From CAXXOK01 sp963674895 (GTDB lineage Bacteria; Bacillota; Clostridia; Christensenellales; Aristaeellaceae), in the NCBI GenBank assembly GCA_963674895.2, contig CAXXCY010000003.1:1302001-1366000 (forward strand): a DNA stretch of 64,000 nucleotides, read 5' to 3'. The notes beneath the pieces were generated by a model. The model had not been told where the DNA came from. It did not search any database and saw only the letters and a list, made by a program, of their open reading frames with translations. Every line of letters begins with the position of its first letter. Position 1 is the first letter of the stretch. The position numbers and the translations under genes are program-made. Shown here piece after piece: positions 8,798 to 17,698 of the stretch.

Positions 8798-10129
8798 TTA
8801 TTGTTCCTGCAGTATTTGATTGCCCCTTGTTTCCACGTCACTGAGAAACGCTTCGATTGTTATTTCCCCGCTCATCACCCGATGCAGCCCGGGCGTATAG
8901 ATCTCATCCTTGACGGTCTGCCACCCCGGCACAGGCACGTCGATGCTGGGCGTTTGAAACCCTTCGATGAAGGTCAGGTACTCCGGATGGTCAATGAAGA
9001 TTTGGCTGTCCGCCATATCGTAGCGAATCGGCGTTCGGAAAGGATAGTAGACATCGTGCTCCGGACTGTATTCGCCCTTCATGATTTCCTCCTGCGCTTC
9101 CCTGGAAATCATATACCGGATGAAATCGTATGCCGCTTCCTTCCCCTGCGCGCTCATGCCCGCGGGAACGGCCATCATCATGGGCCCGACCTCGGAGCAT
9201 AATCCGATGTTTCGCAACGGGAGGATACCCACCTCGAAGGGCGATCCGTTTTTCAGAATGTCGGTCACGCCCCAAATCCCGAGAATCACAAACGCCGTTT
9301 CCTGATTTCTGAAAGCGCTTAAAGCCCCTTCCGCCGTATCGTTCAGCCAGGTCTGCTGCGCGTACGGCCCCAGCAGGTCGCGGTACGTTTCCAATGCCCG
9401 CACGGATTTTTCGTTATGGATCGCGACGGTTTTTCCATCCTCGCTCACGAGGCTTGATCCGAAGCCGTAGATAAACTGGTTCACCATCCAGGAAAGGTCG
9501 TTGCTCTCGGCTCCCACCAGCGCAAGGCCTTTGACGCCGGTCTTTTTATCAATCGTATCCAGCATGTCCAGGAAGCTCTCCATGCTTGTGATAGCCTCCG
9601 CGCGCAGGCCGGCGCTTTCCAGCAGGTTTTTGTTATACAGAAGGCACATCGAATGGCCCAGCCAGGGAACACCGAACGTCTTCCCGTCCACGGATGCCAG
9701 CGCCCAGACCGTATCGTAGAACAGGGCCTTCTCGTCCGCAAACGTCCCGGTCAGATCCTGCAGATATCCCTTGCCTCCGAAATACTGAATAAACCGGTAC
9801 GGCAGCACAAATATGGTCTCCGGTTCGCTGGTCAGCAGCGTTTCCACAGCCGCCCGGTCCTCGTCTCCATCCGTCAGGGTAATCGTATCATCGGCTTGCC
9901 TGTTGTATTGATCGACAATCGCCTGGATCGCTTCGCCGCGGCCGGAATAGCTTTTCCATGTGATCCTGAAGGAGAGGACGAGGTCATTCGACGACAAATC
10001 ATCCTGTGCGAGATTCTGTGTATTGCTTACTGGACTTGTATCCATCTGCGGCTGTTTCCCGCCGCATGAATTGAGCATTCCGCAGAATACGAACAGAATA
10101 ATTATGGTTTTCCACTTGTCTAAACGCAT
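8798..10129 (-). CDS. Family 1 extracellular solute-binding lipoprotein, probably sensory
   Basis: This 443-residue protein has a lipoprotein signal peptide ending in the lipobox LNSC (Cys near residue 22), then an SBP_bac_1 (sugar-type) fold with features such as VPWLGHSMCLLYNKNLLE and AYDFIRYMISREAQEEIMKG. It should sit on the outer face of the cytoplasmic membrane. No permease or ATPase gene accompanies it. It is the first gene of an operon with a hybrid sensor kinase, so it may present a ligand to the kinase rather than to a transporter. It is also the only binding protein in the window with a clear lipobox. The ATG at 10129 follows GGAG at a rather long spacing. Confidence 0.85.
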   Translation of the reverse strand: MRLDKWKTIIILFVFCGMLNSCGGKQPQMDTSPVSNTQNLAQDDLSSNDLVLSFRITWKSYSGRGEAIQAIVDQYNRQADDTITLTDGDEDRAAVETLLTSEPETIFVLPYRFIQYFGGKGYLQDLTGTFADEKALFYDTVWALASVDGKTFGVPWLGHSMCLLYNKNLLESAGLRAEAITSMESFLDMLDTIDKKTGVKGLALVGAESNDLSWMVNQFIYGFGSSLVSEDGKTVAIHNEKSVRALETYRDLLGPYAQQTWLNDTAEGALSAFRNQETAFVILGIWGVTDILKNGSPFEVGILPLRNIGLCSEVGPMMMAVPAGMSAQGKEAAYDFIRYMISREAQEEIMKGEYSPEHDVYYPFRTPIRYDMADSQIFIDHPEYLTFIEGFQTPSIDVPVPGWQTVKDEIYTPGLHRVMSGEITIEAFLSDVETRGNQILQEQ

Positions 10130-10428
10130 AATTCCCGTATCTCCACTGGTCTAAAACGCCTTAAAGTACCTAGGGTTTATGAAATGCTTCAATCATGAAA
10201 CAATATCCGGGTCGTTTGCAAAGCAGTTCAAAGGGAATCGCGAGAATGGGTCCAATGCAGGATTTCTATTTCCTATCATGCAGCGATTGCCTTATTTTGT
10301 CAATCAGGACGCCAAACCCGCTTTTTTTGTCATGATGATACACTATCCAAAACTGTTTGCACGAATAAGAATCCAGCCGTAAAAGCCCCCGATTTTAGAA
10401 GCGTCTCCAGACTCGATATGGGAAGGGA
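10130..10428. other. AT-rich intergenic region upstream of the sensory operon
   Basis: The stretch is visibly richer in A+T than its surroundings and should hold the promoter of the solute-binding/kinase operon and the 3' end of the protease transcript. Candidate minus-strand promoter boxes exist (for example TTGAAG near 10186-10191) but none is convincing. A 67-codon open frame on the plus strand has no usable ribosome site and was not accepted. Confidence 0.4.
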
Positions 10429-12426
10429 TCAGACGGCATCCCCGAAGTAGAACTCGTCCCCCTCCATGTACAGGGATACGACGTCGGACTGGTATTCCTG
10501 ACCGAAGATATCGGTCAGGATGAACGTGTAGTAATACTCGCCGTCGAACAGATCCTGCTCCTCCATTGTCACCTCGCCGTTTTTGCCGGCGACGATCTCG
10601 TAGCTTTCCCATTCCTCGCCGTCGCCGTTTTCATCGTTCAGGGGATAGGCTTCAAACAGCGGCAGGATCACGTCTCCCTCCCTGAGCGGCTTGATTTCGC
10701 GCGCGGTGATGCCGGTCGCTTCGTCGGTGCCGTCCCAAACGCCCAGTACCTGATAGCTTCCGGTAACGCCTTCCTCGTCCCCGCCCTCGATCACATACTG
10801 CACGCGCAGGTTGGTACGCTTGCCGTTGAGTTCGATGGGAATGGTGTACAGGTTGTAGTCGTCCTGGGAATCGATGAGGATCGGGGAACAGTATTCCCCG
10901 TTGATGGTCAGCCATACGCCGCGGAAATTATCGTAGAACACGCCCTCGTCCCAATAGGCGTCGATATCGTTGTCGGTGCCGAGCAAAATGGCAGCCTGCT
11001 CCTCCTCGTCGATCATGTATAGCGCGAACTGGACATCCTGAACGATATCCAGCCCGCTGTCCACGTAGAGCGCGTAGTAGCCCTCCTCGTCGATCCCGGT
11101 GGAGAAGGTTACTTGGTAGTCGTCCGGGTTGAGCTGGGTTACGGTCGTCTCCTGCGCGACGCCGGCCGCCGCCTGCGTTTCGCCCGCCGCGTAGCTGACC
11201 TCCGGGCGGTCGCTGACAAGCTGGTTCATGTCGCCCGGCACGCCCCAGGAGGGCACCATCGCGCCGACAAACCGCATGTACGCCTTGGAAACGGGCGCTT
11301 CCGCGATCGCGGCGCAGGCGGCGCTCACCTCCGAATCCGTGGTAAACGGATAGAACACCGACAGGCCGTTGGACTTCTGGTACTCACTGCCGTCGATCCG
11401 GTATTCCACGGCGTCAAACAGCGCGTCGAGAACCTTGAGCCCCGTAGCGTCCCATACGCCCTCGGTGTTGAGCACCAGCTCGCCCAGGTCCACCATATGC
11501 GTGTAACCCTCGGATCGGTTGTTCCCGCCAAAATTCCGGGCCTTGCTCACGTCCTGGCGGTACGCCTGGATCGACGCCGGGTTTTCGGCGATTCCCGTCA
11601 GCTGCCAGGCCATCGCGTCGAAGGCCTCCACCAGCGCGGGAACCTTTGCCAGGTTGACCAGCGACAGCGTTGCGATCTCCTTGTCGTCCCATTCGATGCA
11701 ATGGTCGAGATAGCTGTCGCAGATGATTTTGCCCAGATCGGCTGGCGCGATGGACGGCTGATCGGAAATCGCCTGCATGAAGCTCTTATAGTCCCAGCCG
11801 CCGCCGGGCTCCAGCTCCTGGGAGGCGAGCATGTAGTCCGCATAGGGCGCAAGCGCATTGGCCGTTTCCAGCGACGCCATCAGACACGCGTCAAATCCGA
11901 CGATATCCAGATGTTCCCCGCCCTTTTTGAGTGCCTCGCCGAGCTCGTACAGCGAGATGGAATCCTCCGTCCGCTCGTCGAACGCGACGCCGCTCACGCT
12001 CCCGCCGCCATGGTCCCACAGGATCAGCATGGTGTGCTTGGCCGGATACAGCGTAAACACCTGCTGCACCATCGAAGCCAGCAGATTGCCATCCGCCATG
12101 TTCTGGTCCTTGAGATGGGCAAGCTCCGTCAGCCCGCCGCCCTGACCGCTGCTGTCAAGCCGGTAGATCCCGATCTCATCGTTGGAGATAATGTTGTTTT
12201 GCCATTCGTCGGTGCCGCCCGTGATAATCACTACGTTTGCGCCGTCGTCCGTCTTGCCCTCCATTGCCTGTTCCAGATTGTAGGTCGCCGAGCCGCCGTC
12301 CGTTTCCAGATCGGTTCCGCACAGATACCAGAGTATGGTCCAGTCCGCCTCTTCCTGCGCAAAGGCAGCCGCCCAATGCAGCGCAAGAACGACGGACACC
12401 GTGATAACCACCCAAAGCTTTTTCAT
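10429..12426 (-). CDS. Secreted clostripain-family (C11) cysteine protease
   Basis: The protein starts at the ATG at 12426, twelve codons inside the longest frame, because this ATG has the ribosome site GGAGGG and begins a clear signal peptide (MKKLWVVITVSVVLALHWAA). The mature 640-residue protein carries the C11 peptidase core: WYLCGTDLET near the N-terminus, the catalytic His in ILWDHGGG (about 138) and the catalytic Cys in FDACLM (about 180). The long C-terminal half is beta-rich without a recognised domain. No sortase motif or lipobox is present, so it is probably released. Clostripain relatives cut after basic residues; that specificity is a family property, not seen here. An AraC-type regulator gene lies immediately upstream on the same strand. 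Confidence 0.88.
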   Translation of the reverse strand: MKKLWVVITVSVVLALHWAAAFAQEEADWTILWYLCGTDLETDGGSATYNLEQAMEGKTDDGANVVIITGGTDEWQNNIISNDEIGIYRLDSSGQGGGLTELAHLKDQNMADGNLLASMVQQVFTLYPAKHTMLILWDHGGGSVSGVAFDERTEDSISLYELGEALKKGGEHLDIVGFDACLMASLETANALAPYADYMLASQELEPGGGWDYKSFMQAISDQPSIAPADLGKIICDSYLDHCIEWDDKEIATLSLVNLAKVPALVEAFDAMAWQLTGIAENPASIQAYRQDVSKARNFGGNNRSEGYTHMVDLGELVLNTEGVWDATGLKVLDALFDAVEYRIDGSEYQKSNGLSVFYPFTTDSEVSAACAAIAEAPVSKAYMRFVGAMVPSWGVPGDMNQLVSDRPEVSYAAGETQAAAGVAQETTVTQLNPDDYQVTFSTGIDEEGYYALYVDSGLDIVQDVQFALYMIDEEEQAAILLGTDNDIDAYWDEGVFYDNFRGVWLTINGEYCSPILIDSQDDYNLYTIPIELNGKRTNLRVQYVIEGGDEEGVTGSYQVLGVWDGTDEATGITAREIKPLREGDVILPLFEAYPLNDENGDGEEWESYEIVAGKNGEVTMEEQDLFDGEYYYTFILTDIFGQEYQSDVVSLYMEGDEFYFGDAV

Positions 12427-12486
12427 TCCCCGTGCCCTCCTGAGGATTAAATTCCGATACAATGTATTGCAGGCCTGTTCGGCAGG

Positions 12487-13386
12487 TTACACGATATATC
12501 CGTTGTTGTTGCGAAAGCTGCTGGGCGTGCAGTTCATGATCTTTTTAAAGACCGTGCAGAAATAATTGCTGGAGGAAAAACCCAGCGAATAGGCGATTTC
12601 CGTGATGGGCGTCTGGGTATCGATCAGCATTTTCTTCGCCAGATCGATTTTCTGCATGATGATGTACTCCGCTGGGGTAATTCCGATTTCATCGCGGAAT
12701 TTCGTCTTGAAGTGGGACAGGGAGTAGCCGGACGCGTCGGCCAGGTCCACGAGCCTAAGGCTCTCCTGAATATTGACATTCAGATAATCAATCGCCTTTT
12801 TGATGCGGTTGTCGGGATAGCGGACCAGCTTGTCCGACACCGGTTCCAGGGATTGTATGCTGAACAGGAAACAGCTGAGGAACTGGCTCCCGGTCATAAA
12901 AGAATCAGGGGTAAACTGGCTGAACCAGGCAAACGCGCTTCGCACGAGGCTGATGCTCGTGGGGTCCAGCAGCATATGGCGGTTGGGCAGCTGCTTCAAT
13001 TGGCGCACCAGCTTCCGGCTGTACACGATATCCAGCCCCAGGATATGCGACGGATCGTCAATGGCGATCTGAAACGCGTAGAATTCACAGGGCGCCAGCG
13101 GTTGGTTGCCGTTGTTGTGCAATTCAAACGGAAACGTCAAGAACACCTGATTGCCCGTCAGGGCGTAGGCCGTAATGCTGCCGCCCTTTTCGATATGGGT
13201 ATAGTGATTGCCTTTCAGGATGCAGTGTATTTCGATAATATCCGAGTGGTAATGCATCGGCGGCGGCGGCGACGCGCTGTTGGTATTAAAGTACGAAAAA
13301 TTTCCCAAGCCCGGAATCCCGTGCTTGTTCTTCGTGATAATTTTCTTTTGCTTCGTCCACACGAAGTCGTCAAAAATCTCGAACAT
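12487..13386 (-). CDS. AraC-family transcriptional regulator
   Basis: The 299-residue protein has an N-terminal cupin-like sensing domain (MHYHSDIIEIHCILKGNHY) and a C-terminal pair of helix-turn-helix motifs (LRLVDLADASGYSLSHFKTKF and ITEIAYSLGFSSSNYFCTVF), the standard AraC arrangement. The ATG at 13386 has GGAGAT six bases upstream. It is 60 bases upstream of the C11 protease gene on the same strand and separated by a strong terminator from the TRAP operon behind it. The protease is therefore its most likely target or operon partner; the TRAP operon is the other candidate. Confidence 0.87.
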   Translation of the reverse strand: MFEIFDDFVWTKQKKIITKNKHGIPGLGNFSYFNTNSASPPPPMHYHSDIIEIHCILKGNHYTHIEKGGSITAYALTGNQVFLTFPFELHNNGNQPLAPCEFYAFQIAIDDPSHILGLDIVYSRKLVRQLKQLPNRHMLLDPTSISLVRSAFAWFSQFTPDSFMTGSQFLSCFLFSIQSLEPVSDKLVRYPDNRIKKAIDYLNVNIQESLRLVDLADASGYSLSHFKTKFRDEIGITPAEYIIMQKIDLAKKMLIDTQTPITEIAYSLGFSSSNYFCTVFKKIMNCTPSSFRNNNGYIV

Positions 13387-13476
13387 TCTAGATCTCCATC
13401 GGCGTGTGTTCAGCTTTGCTCGTCAGCTCTATTATTCCATAAATTGCAGGTTTTGAAAAGCATCAAAAACAAAACA

Positions 13477-13510
13477 AAAAAACAGACGCTGCACAGGAAG
13501 CGCCTGTTTC
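13477..13510 (-). terminator. Intrinsic terminator of the TRAP operon
   Basis: Read on the minus strand, ACAGGCGCT pairs with AGCGTCTGT (one G-U pair) around an 8-base loop and is followed by seven T residues. It lies between the end of the TRAP large-permease gene and the AraC gene. Confidence 0.85.
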
Positions 13511-13568
13511 ATCCGTTATCCGTCGTGTATTCAATATTCGTGTATCTGTGGACAGGGCCGCCCCCGCG

Positions 13569-14855
13569 TCAGCCGAACGTATTGGGAATCCACATGATGA
13601 TGTCCGGAACATAGGTGCAAAGGAACACCAGCGCGATCATGATCAGCGCCATCGGCAGCAATTCCCTGATTACGCCTTTGATTTTCGTCTTCCCGATTCC
13701 GGATACGATGAACAGCAGCATCCCGAACGGCGGCGTAATCAAGCCGACCATCATGTTGAGGGAGATCATCACGCCGAAATGAATGAGGTTGATGTGAAAC
13801 GCGTTGACCAGCGGCAATATCATCGGGATAAAAACGAACTGAATAACCCCCACGTCCAGTACGCAGCCCAGCAGCAGGAATACGATATTGACCACGAACA
13901 AAAACACGTATTTGCTGGTCGTGATGCCCATCACAAACTCCGTGATGGCTTTGGGAATCTGCTCGTAGGAGACGATAAAAGCCATCAGCATCGACGAGGC
14001 GACCAAAAGCCCCAGCGTCGCGCTGTTTCTGGCCGTTTTCACGATGATCTTCCACAGCTTCTTCCATCCGAGCGTCCGGTATATGAATGCCGATATCAGC
14101 AGGGCATACGCCGATGCCAGAGCCCCGGCCTCCGTCGGCGTGCAAACGCCGGTATAGATGCCGCCGAGCAGAATGATCACCGTCAGAAGCGCCGGAAACG
14201 CTTTGAGCGTGGCCCTGGCGAATTCCCGCAGCGTCATCTTGATGCCCGCCGGGTAATTTCTGCGCTTGGAAACGAACGCGACGTAAATCATCAGCAATAC
14301 CGCGAGCAGCACGCCCGGAGTCATGCCGCCCATGAACAGCTTGCCCACGGACGCGCCGGACAGCATACCGTAGATGATGAAAGGAATGCTCGGCGGGAAG
14401 ATCGGCCCGATCGTGGCGCTGGCCGCCGTCAGGGCGCAGCTGAACTCCGCGTCGTACCCTTCCTTCTTCATCTGTTCGATCTCCATCAGGCCGATGCCCG
14501 AAGCGTCCGCGATGGCGGACCCCGTCATGCCGGAGAAGATCAGCGAAATAAACACGTTGACCTGCGCGGTGCCGCCCTTGAGCTTTCCGAGCAAACCGTT
14601 GCAAAACGCAAACAGCTTATCCGTAACCTCGCTTTCGTTGAGCACATTGGCCATGAAGATGAAAAGCGGCGCCGCCAGCATCGTATAGTTGGCAAACATG
14701 TTGCCCGTCACAACGCTGAATACCTGCCCGAGCTTCACCGGCCCGCTGATCAGATAGTACACGATACTGGCCGAAAAAATAGACAGCGCGACGGGCATGC
14801 GAATGATAAAGCACAGCGCAAGCACCGCAAACAGCGCCAGAATTGCCCAATTCAT
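13569..14855 (-). CDS. dctM: TRAP transporter large permease (DctM/SiaM type)
   Basis: This 428-residue polytopic membrane protein carries the DctM signatures, for example IFSGMTGSAIADASGIG and ATIGPIFPPSIPFIIYG, with about a dozen hydrophobic helices. It is the ion-coupled transport subunit of a tripartite transporter importing an organic acid. The start ATG directly abuts the stop codon of the small-permease gene (TAA ATG), with AGGAA about ten bases upstream. It is the last gene of the lyase-dctP-dctQ-dctM operon and is followed by a strong terminator. Confidence 0.93.
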   Translation of the reverse strand: MNWAILALFAVLALCFIIRMPVALSIFSASIVYYLISGPVKLGQVFSVVTGNMFANYTMLAAPLFIFMANVLNESEVTDKLFAFCNGLLGKLKGGTAQVNVFISLIFSGMTGSAIADASGIGLMEIEQMKKEGYDAEFSCALTAASATIGPIFPPSIPFIIYGMLSGASVGKLFMGGMTPGVLLAVLLMIYVAFVSKRRNYPAGIKMTLREFARATLKAFPALLTVIILLGGIYTGVCTPTEAGALASAYALLISAFIYRTLGWKKLWKIIVKTARNSATLGLLVASSMLMAFIVSYEQIPKAITEFVMGITTSKYVFLFVVNIVFLLLGCVLDVGVIQFVFIPMILPLVNAFHINLIHFGVMISLNMMVGLITPPFGMLLFIVSGIGKTKIKGVIRELLPMALIMIALVFLCTYVPDIIMWIPNTFG

Positions 14856-15350
14856 TTACACATTGTTCCTTTCCACGCGGTACTCCCGTACGGCTTTTAG
14901 AATATTCTGGCCCGACCGGATGATGATTTCGATGAGCATCAGGAAAAACGGCGCGAAAATAATCTTATACGGCATTTTCAGCACCCCCGTCATCATGGTG
15001 CTCTTCAGCGCCATTTTCAGCGCCGGTATAAACAAAACGGCGAGCAATACGATGAGAACCGAATTGTACAATAGCTTGGAAACCATCCTCCCAAACGGTT
15101 TGAGCGTATCGTAAACCAATCCGAACACCACGTGCTCATCCAGTTCCAGCGCCTTGCCCACGCCGAAGAACATGGTCCACATGAAGCCCAGGACTGAAAT
15201 CTCATAGGTCCACGCCACAGGCTGCCTGAAAATATACCGGGACAATATGGCAATCATGAAGGTGATAAAAATAATGCTGAAAGCAATATTGGGGATGACA
15301 ACGCCCAAAATATAGCTGACTGTTTTCAGGATTTTTTTCAGCGCCAACAA
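14856..15350 (-). CDS. dctQ: TRAP transporter small permease (DctQ type)
   Basis: This is a 164-residue protein with four predicted membrane helices, including the DctQ-type stretch SRYIFRQPVAWTYEISVLG. It pairs with DctM to form the membrane part of the transporter. The start is a TTG at 15350 (or the next TTG at 15347), four or seven bases after the strong ribosome site GGGGGAG. No ATG is suitably placed. It lies downstream of dctP across a 14-bp perfect hairpin and abuts dctM. Confidence 0.88.
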   Translation of the reverse strand: MLALKKILKTVSYILGVVIPNIAFSIIFITFMIAILSRYIFRQPVAWTYEISVLGFMWTMFFGVGKALELDEHVVFGLVYDTLKPFGRMVSKLLYNSVLIVLLAVLFIPALKMALKSTMMTGVLKMPYKIIFAPFFLMLIEIIIRSGQNILKAVREYRVERNNV

Positions 15351-15369
15351 GCGGCTCCCCCCTCTTTAG

Positions 15370-15409
15370 GAATCTGTGCGTGAACGGATACCCGCTCACG
15401 CACAGATTC
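15370..15409 (-). promoter_or_regulatory. Intercistronic hairpin between dctP and dctQ
   Basis: GAATCTGTGCGTGA and its exact complement TCACGCACAGATTC form a 14-bp stem around a 12-base loop. No T-run follows on either strand, so it is more likely an mRNA-stabilising or attenuating element than a full terminator. Confidence 0.75.
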
Positions 15410-15446
15410 GGTTTATTGGTTCAGAAGTCCTTCATTGCCTGCGCAA

Positions 15447-16478
15447 TCAATACTTGTCGGCCTCGGCCTGAATCAGGTTATAGACATCCATATTCCATGC
15501 CGCGGTCCATTCCGGATGCGCCGCGTAAACCGCCTGGACATGCGTGCGGAAATCGTTGATATCCGGATAGGTGACGGTCAGGCCCTTCTCCTCCAGGAAC
15601 GCGATCGTGCTGCTTTCCAGCTCCTGCCGCTCGGTATCGTTGGCCTGGCGGGCCAGCTCCATCGCGTCGGTTACGGCCTTCTGCTGCGCTTCCGTCAAGC
15701 TGTTCCAGGTATCCCGGTTCATGGAGGGCACAATGCTGTCCACCACGTGGTTGGTGATGGCGACGTACTTTGTGACTTCATAGAACGAGGCTGTTTTGAT
15801 CGTCGGAAGCGGATTGTCCTGCGCGCCGACGGCGCCCGTGGAAAGCGCTGTATAGAGCTCGGAGAAGCTCAGCGGCGTGGGATTCCCGCCCAGCGCCTCG
15901 CCCAGCTGCAGCCAGGTCTGGCTGTTGGGCATGCGAAGCAGAACGCCCGCCATATCCGCATAGCTGTTGATCTCTTTGTTGACCGTGTTCATCACGCGGC
16001 TGCCCAGATAGAACGCGCCGAAGCAATGCAGATTCATATTCGCTTCCACGGCGCTCCAGATATACTCCCGGCCGATGTCGCCGTTGAGTACGCCGGTCAT
16101 CATCGCGTAGTTCTTCCAGAAATACCCGGAGCCGATCATGCTCAGCCATTCCAGGCCATTCTGCGTTGCCAGCGTCGGGAAGGACAGATACGCCAGGTCC
16201 GCGCCGCCCATGGCGGAGCCGGACATCAGCGCGTCCAGTTCGTTCTCCTGGGTGAACAGCGTTCCGTCGCTGTAGACCCTGCAGGTTACGGTGCCGCCGG
16301 AGAGTTCCGCCACCTTATCGGCAAAGACATGCATCGCGTTCGTGTGCGAATCGCCCGTTACCGAAACGGATGTGAAGATGAGTTCGACAGGCGGGTCCGT
16401 GGCTGCGATGGCGCCGCCCGCAAAGAGTGTCGCAATGACCGTGATTGCAACGAGCAATGACAATAACCTGGTTTTCAT
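15447..16478 (-). CDS. dctP: TRAP transporter substrate-binding protein (DctP type)
   Basis: The ATG at 16478 has an excellent ribosome site (GGAGGAG) and begins a signal peptide ending ...GGAIAATDPP. The longer upstream frame was rejected because it lacks both. The mature protein of about 320 residues is a typical DctP: HTNAMHVFADKVAELSGGTV near the start and LRMPNSQTWLQLGEALGGNPTPL in the middle, the latter containing the Arg that usually binds the substrate carboxylate. There is no lipobox Cys, so the protein would be cleaved by signal peptidase I and remain unlipidated. It delivers an organic acid, possibly the substrate of the adjacent lyase, to DctQM. Confidence 0.92.
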   Translation of the reverse strand: MKTRLLSLLVAITVIATLFAGGAIAATDPPVELIFTSVSVTGDSHTNAMHVFADKVAELSGGTVTCRVYSDGTLFTQENELDALMSGSAMGGADLAYLSFPTLATQNGLEWLSMIGSGYFWKNYAMMTGVLNGDIGREYIWSAVEANMNLHCFGAFYLGSRVMNTVNKEINSYADMAGVLLRMPNSQTWLQLGEALGGNPTPLSFSELYTALSTGAVGAQDNPLPTIKTASFYEVTKYVAITNHVVDSIVPSMNRDTWNSLTEAQQKAVTDAMELARQANDTERQELESSTIAFLEEKGLTVTYPDINDFRTHVQAVYAAHPEWTAAWNMDVYNLIQAEADKY

Positions 16479-16543
16479 TCTTTCTCCTCCTCTGTAAGTT
16501 GTAAATGAGTTCATATTCTTATGCCATCCGGCATAACTCCGTC

Positions 16544-17458
16544 TCATTGGTTTACGTATGCCCGCAATCGTTGCATGCTTCTCCTGAATTGCTCCACCTC
16601 CATCCTCCGGCTTTGCGTCATACGTTCCTCGCTCATGACCCGGCTGGAGATCCGCATATCCACGCCTTCCAGCCGCATATGGTATTTCGAGTTGACCGGA
16701 TAAGCCTGGCATTCGATCAGCGAGGCACTTCCCAGGGCATCCTGCACGACGCCCGCCTTTTGCGGCTCTTTTTGATAGTTCGCGCAAAGCCAAACGTACA
16801 GGTCCGGATGGAAATTCGCCATAACGCCGCTGTATCCGGCGCAGCCGAGTATTAGGCTTTCCAGCAGCGTGGCGGCGTTGGCGTTGAAGATTTTCAGTTC
16901 CGTTCCGGCCACCGCTTCGCATTTGGCGCGCAGCTGGTCCAGATTGCAGCAGGTGTCTTTCAGAAACGCGAATTTGCCCGTTTCCGCGCACCATTTGAGC
17001 AATCCGGGCGACATCAGCCGTTTATACGGATACGGACATTCGTAGATTCCGAAGCTGTCGGAATCTACGGATTCGATCAGCCGTTCTATACTGCGCTTGG
17101 CCGTTTCCTCGTCCTCGTCCTCCCGTGCAAAACGGTTGGAGACGAAAACATACGCTTGAATTCCCGTGTCAATGGACGCCTTGGCTTCTTCGATCTGGGT
17201 TTCCAGATCATCGGCCACATGGCCGGACGCGATCACTCCCATATGTTTGGGCGTATTGTCCACAACGAATTTCGTCAATTCCAGGCGTTCCCGCAAGGTA
17301 AGCCAAAACATTTCGCTGGATTGGCAAACGGCAAAAATACCGGCAACGCCCATGCGGGCATACCAGTCGATGATTTGCAAGACAGAATCGTAATCGATAC
17401 GGTTATCCTCGGTAAATGGGGTAATCATAACAGGCCATACACCGTTCGCGATGTTCAT
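16544..17458 (-). CDS. Dihydrodipicolinate synthase/N-acetylneuraminate lyase family aldolase
   Basis: This 304-residue (beta/alpha)8 enzyme has the Schiff-base Lys in FAFLKDTCCN (about residue 167), the Tyr in FGIYECPYPY (about 138) and a GxxxE-like loop (VCQSSEMFWLTLRER). The family splits or makes 2-keto-3-deoxy acids, or condenses pyruvate with an aldehyde. Linkage to a TRAP acid importer suggests catabolism of an imported keto-deoxy acid; true NanA or DapA identity is not supported. The ATG at 17458 (AGGAAA upstream) was preferred to one ten codons earlier. It is the first gene of the TRAP operon. Confidence 0.88.
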   Translation of the reverse strand: MNIANGVWPVMITPFTEDNRIDYDSVLQIIDWYARMGVAGIFAVCQSSEMFWLTLRERLELTKFVVDNTPKHMGVIASGHVADDLETQIEEAKASIDTGIQAYVFVSNRFAREDEDEETAKRSIERLIESVDSDSFGIYECPYPYKRLMSPGLLKWCAETGKFAFLKDTCCNLDQLRAKCEAVAGTELKIFNANAATLLESLILGCAGYSGVMANFHPDLYVWLCANYQKEPQKAGVVQDALGSASLIECQAYPVNSKYHMRLEGVDMRISSRVMSEERMTQSRRMEVEQFRRSMQRLRAYVNQ

Positions 17459-17511
17459 ATGCGTTTTCCTTCTGACAAAAAAGCACAAGCTTTCGTTACT
17501 TTTATAGGATT

Positions 17512-17568
17512 ATTATAATAAATTTACGCCAAAACTGCTTTCGAAATCATTTATCATACGATTTTGAA
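17512..17568 (-). promoter_or_regulatory. Promoter -10 and inverted-repeat operator candidate of the TRAP operon
   Basis: A perfect minus-strand -10 (TATAAT, 17517-17512) has no recognisable -35. Just upstream is the inverted repeat TTCGAAATC-N11-GATTTTGAA (17540-17568, eight of nine positions complementary). That position suits an activator or a repressor overlapping the -35 region. Confidence 0.45.
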
Positions 17569-17669
17569 CAAAGTTATTCAAGCGCTGCATAAACGGCATT
17601 TGCAGCCGACACCTTCCGGAACCGCACCGCGGATTAGCCCCTGCCTGAAACCGGTCCGGCAATCGCCGC

Positions 17670-17698
17670 TTGCTTTTCCGAACGTGTTGCATTATATT
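17670..17698 (+). promoter_or_regulatory. Possible promoter for the LRR protein
   Basis: TTGCTT at 17670-17675 and TATATT at 17693-17698 are separated by 17 bases. The gene starts 260 bases further on, which would leave an unusually long leader, so this is a weak call. Confidence 0.3.

Noticed and set aside
10179..10382. 67-codon plus-strand open frame in AT-rich intergenic DNA
   Set aside because: Only a very short-spaced AGGG precedes it, no resemblance to a family, and it overlaps the presumed promoter region of the minus-strand operon.
16479..16994. Upstream extension of the dctP frame
   Set aside because: It overlaps the lyase gene in another frame, and the ATG at 16478 has a perfect ribosome site and begins the signal peptide.
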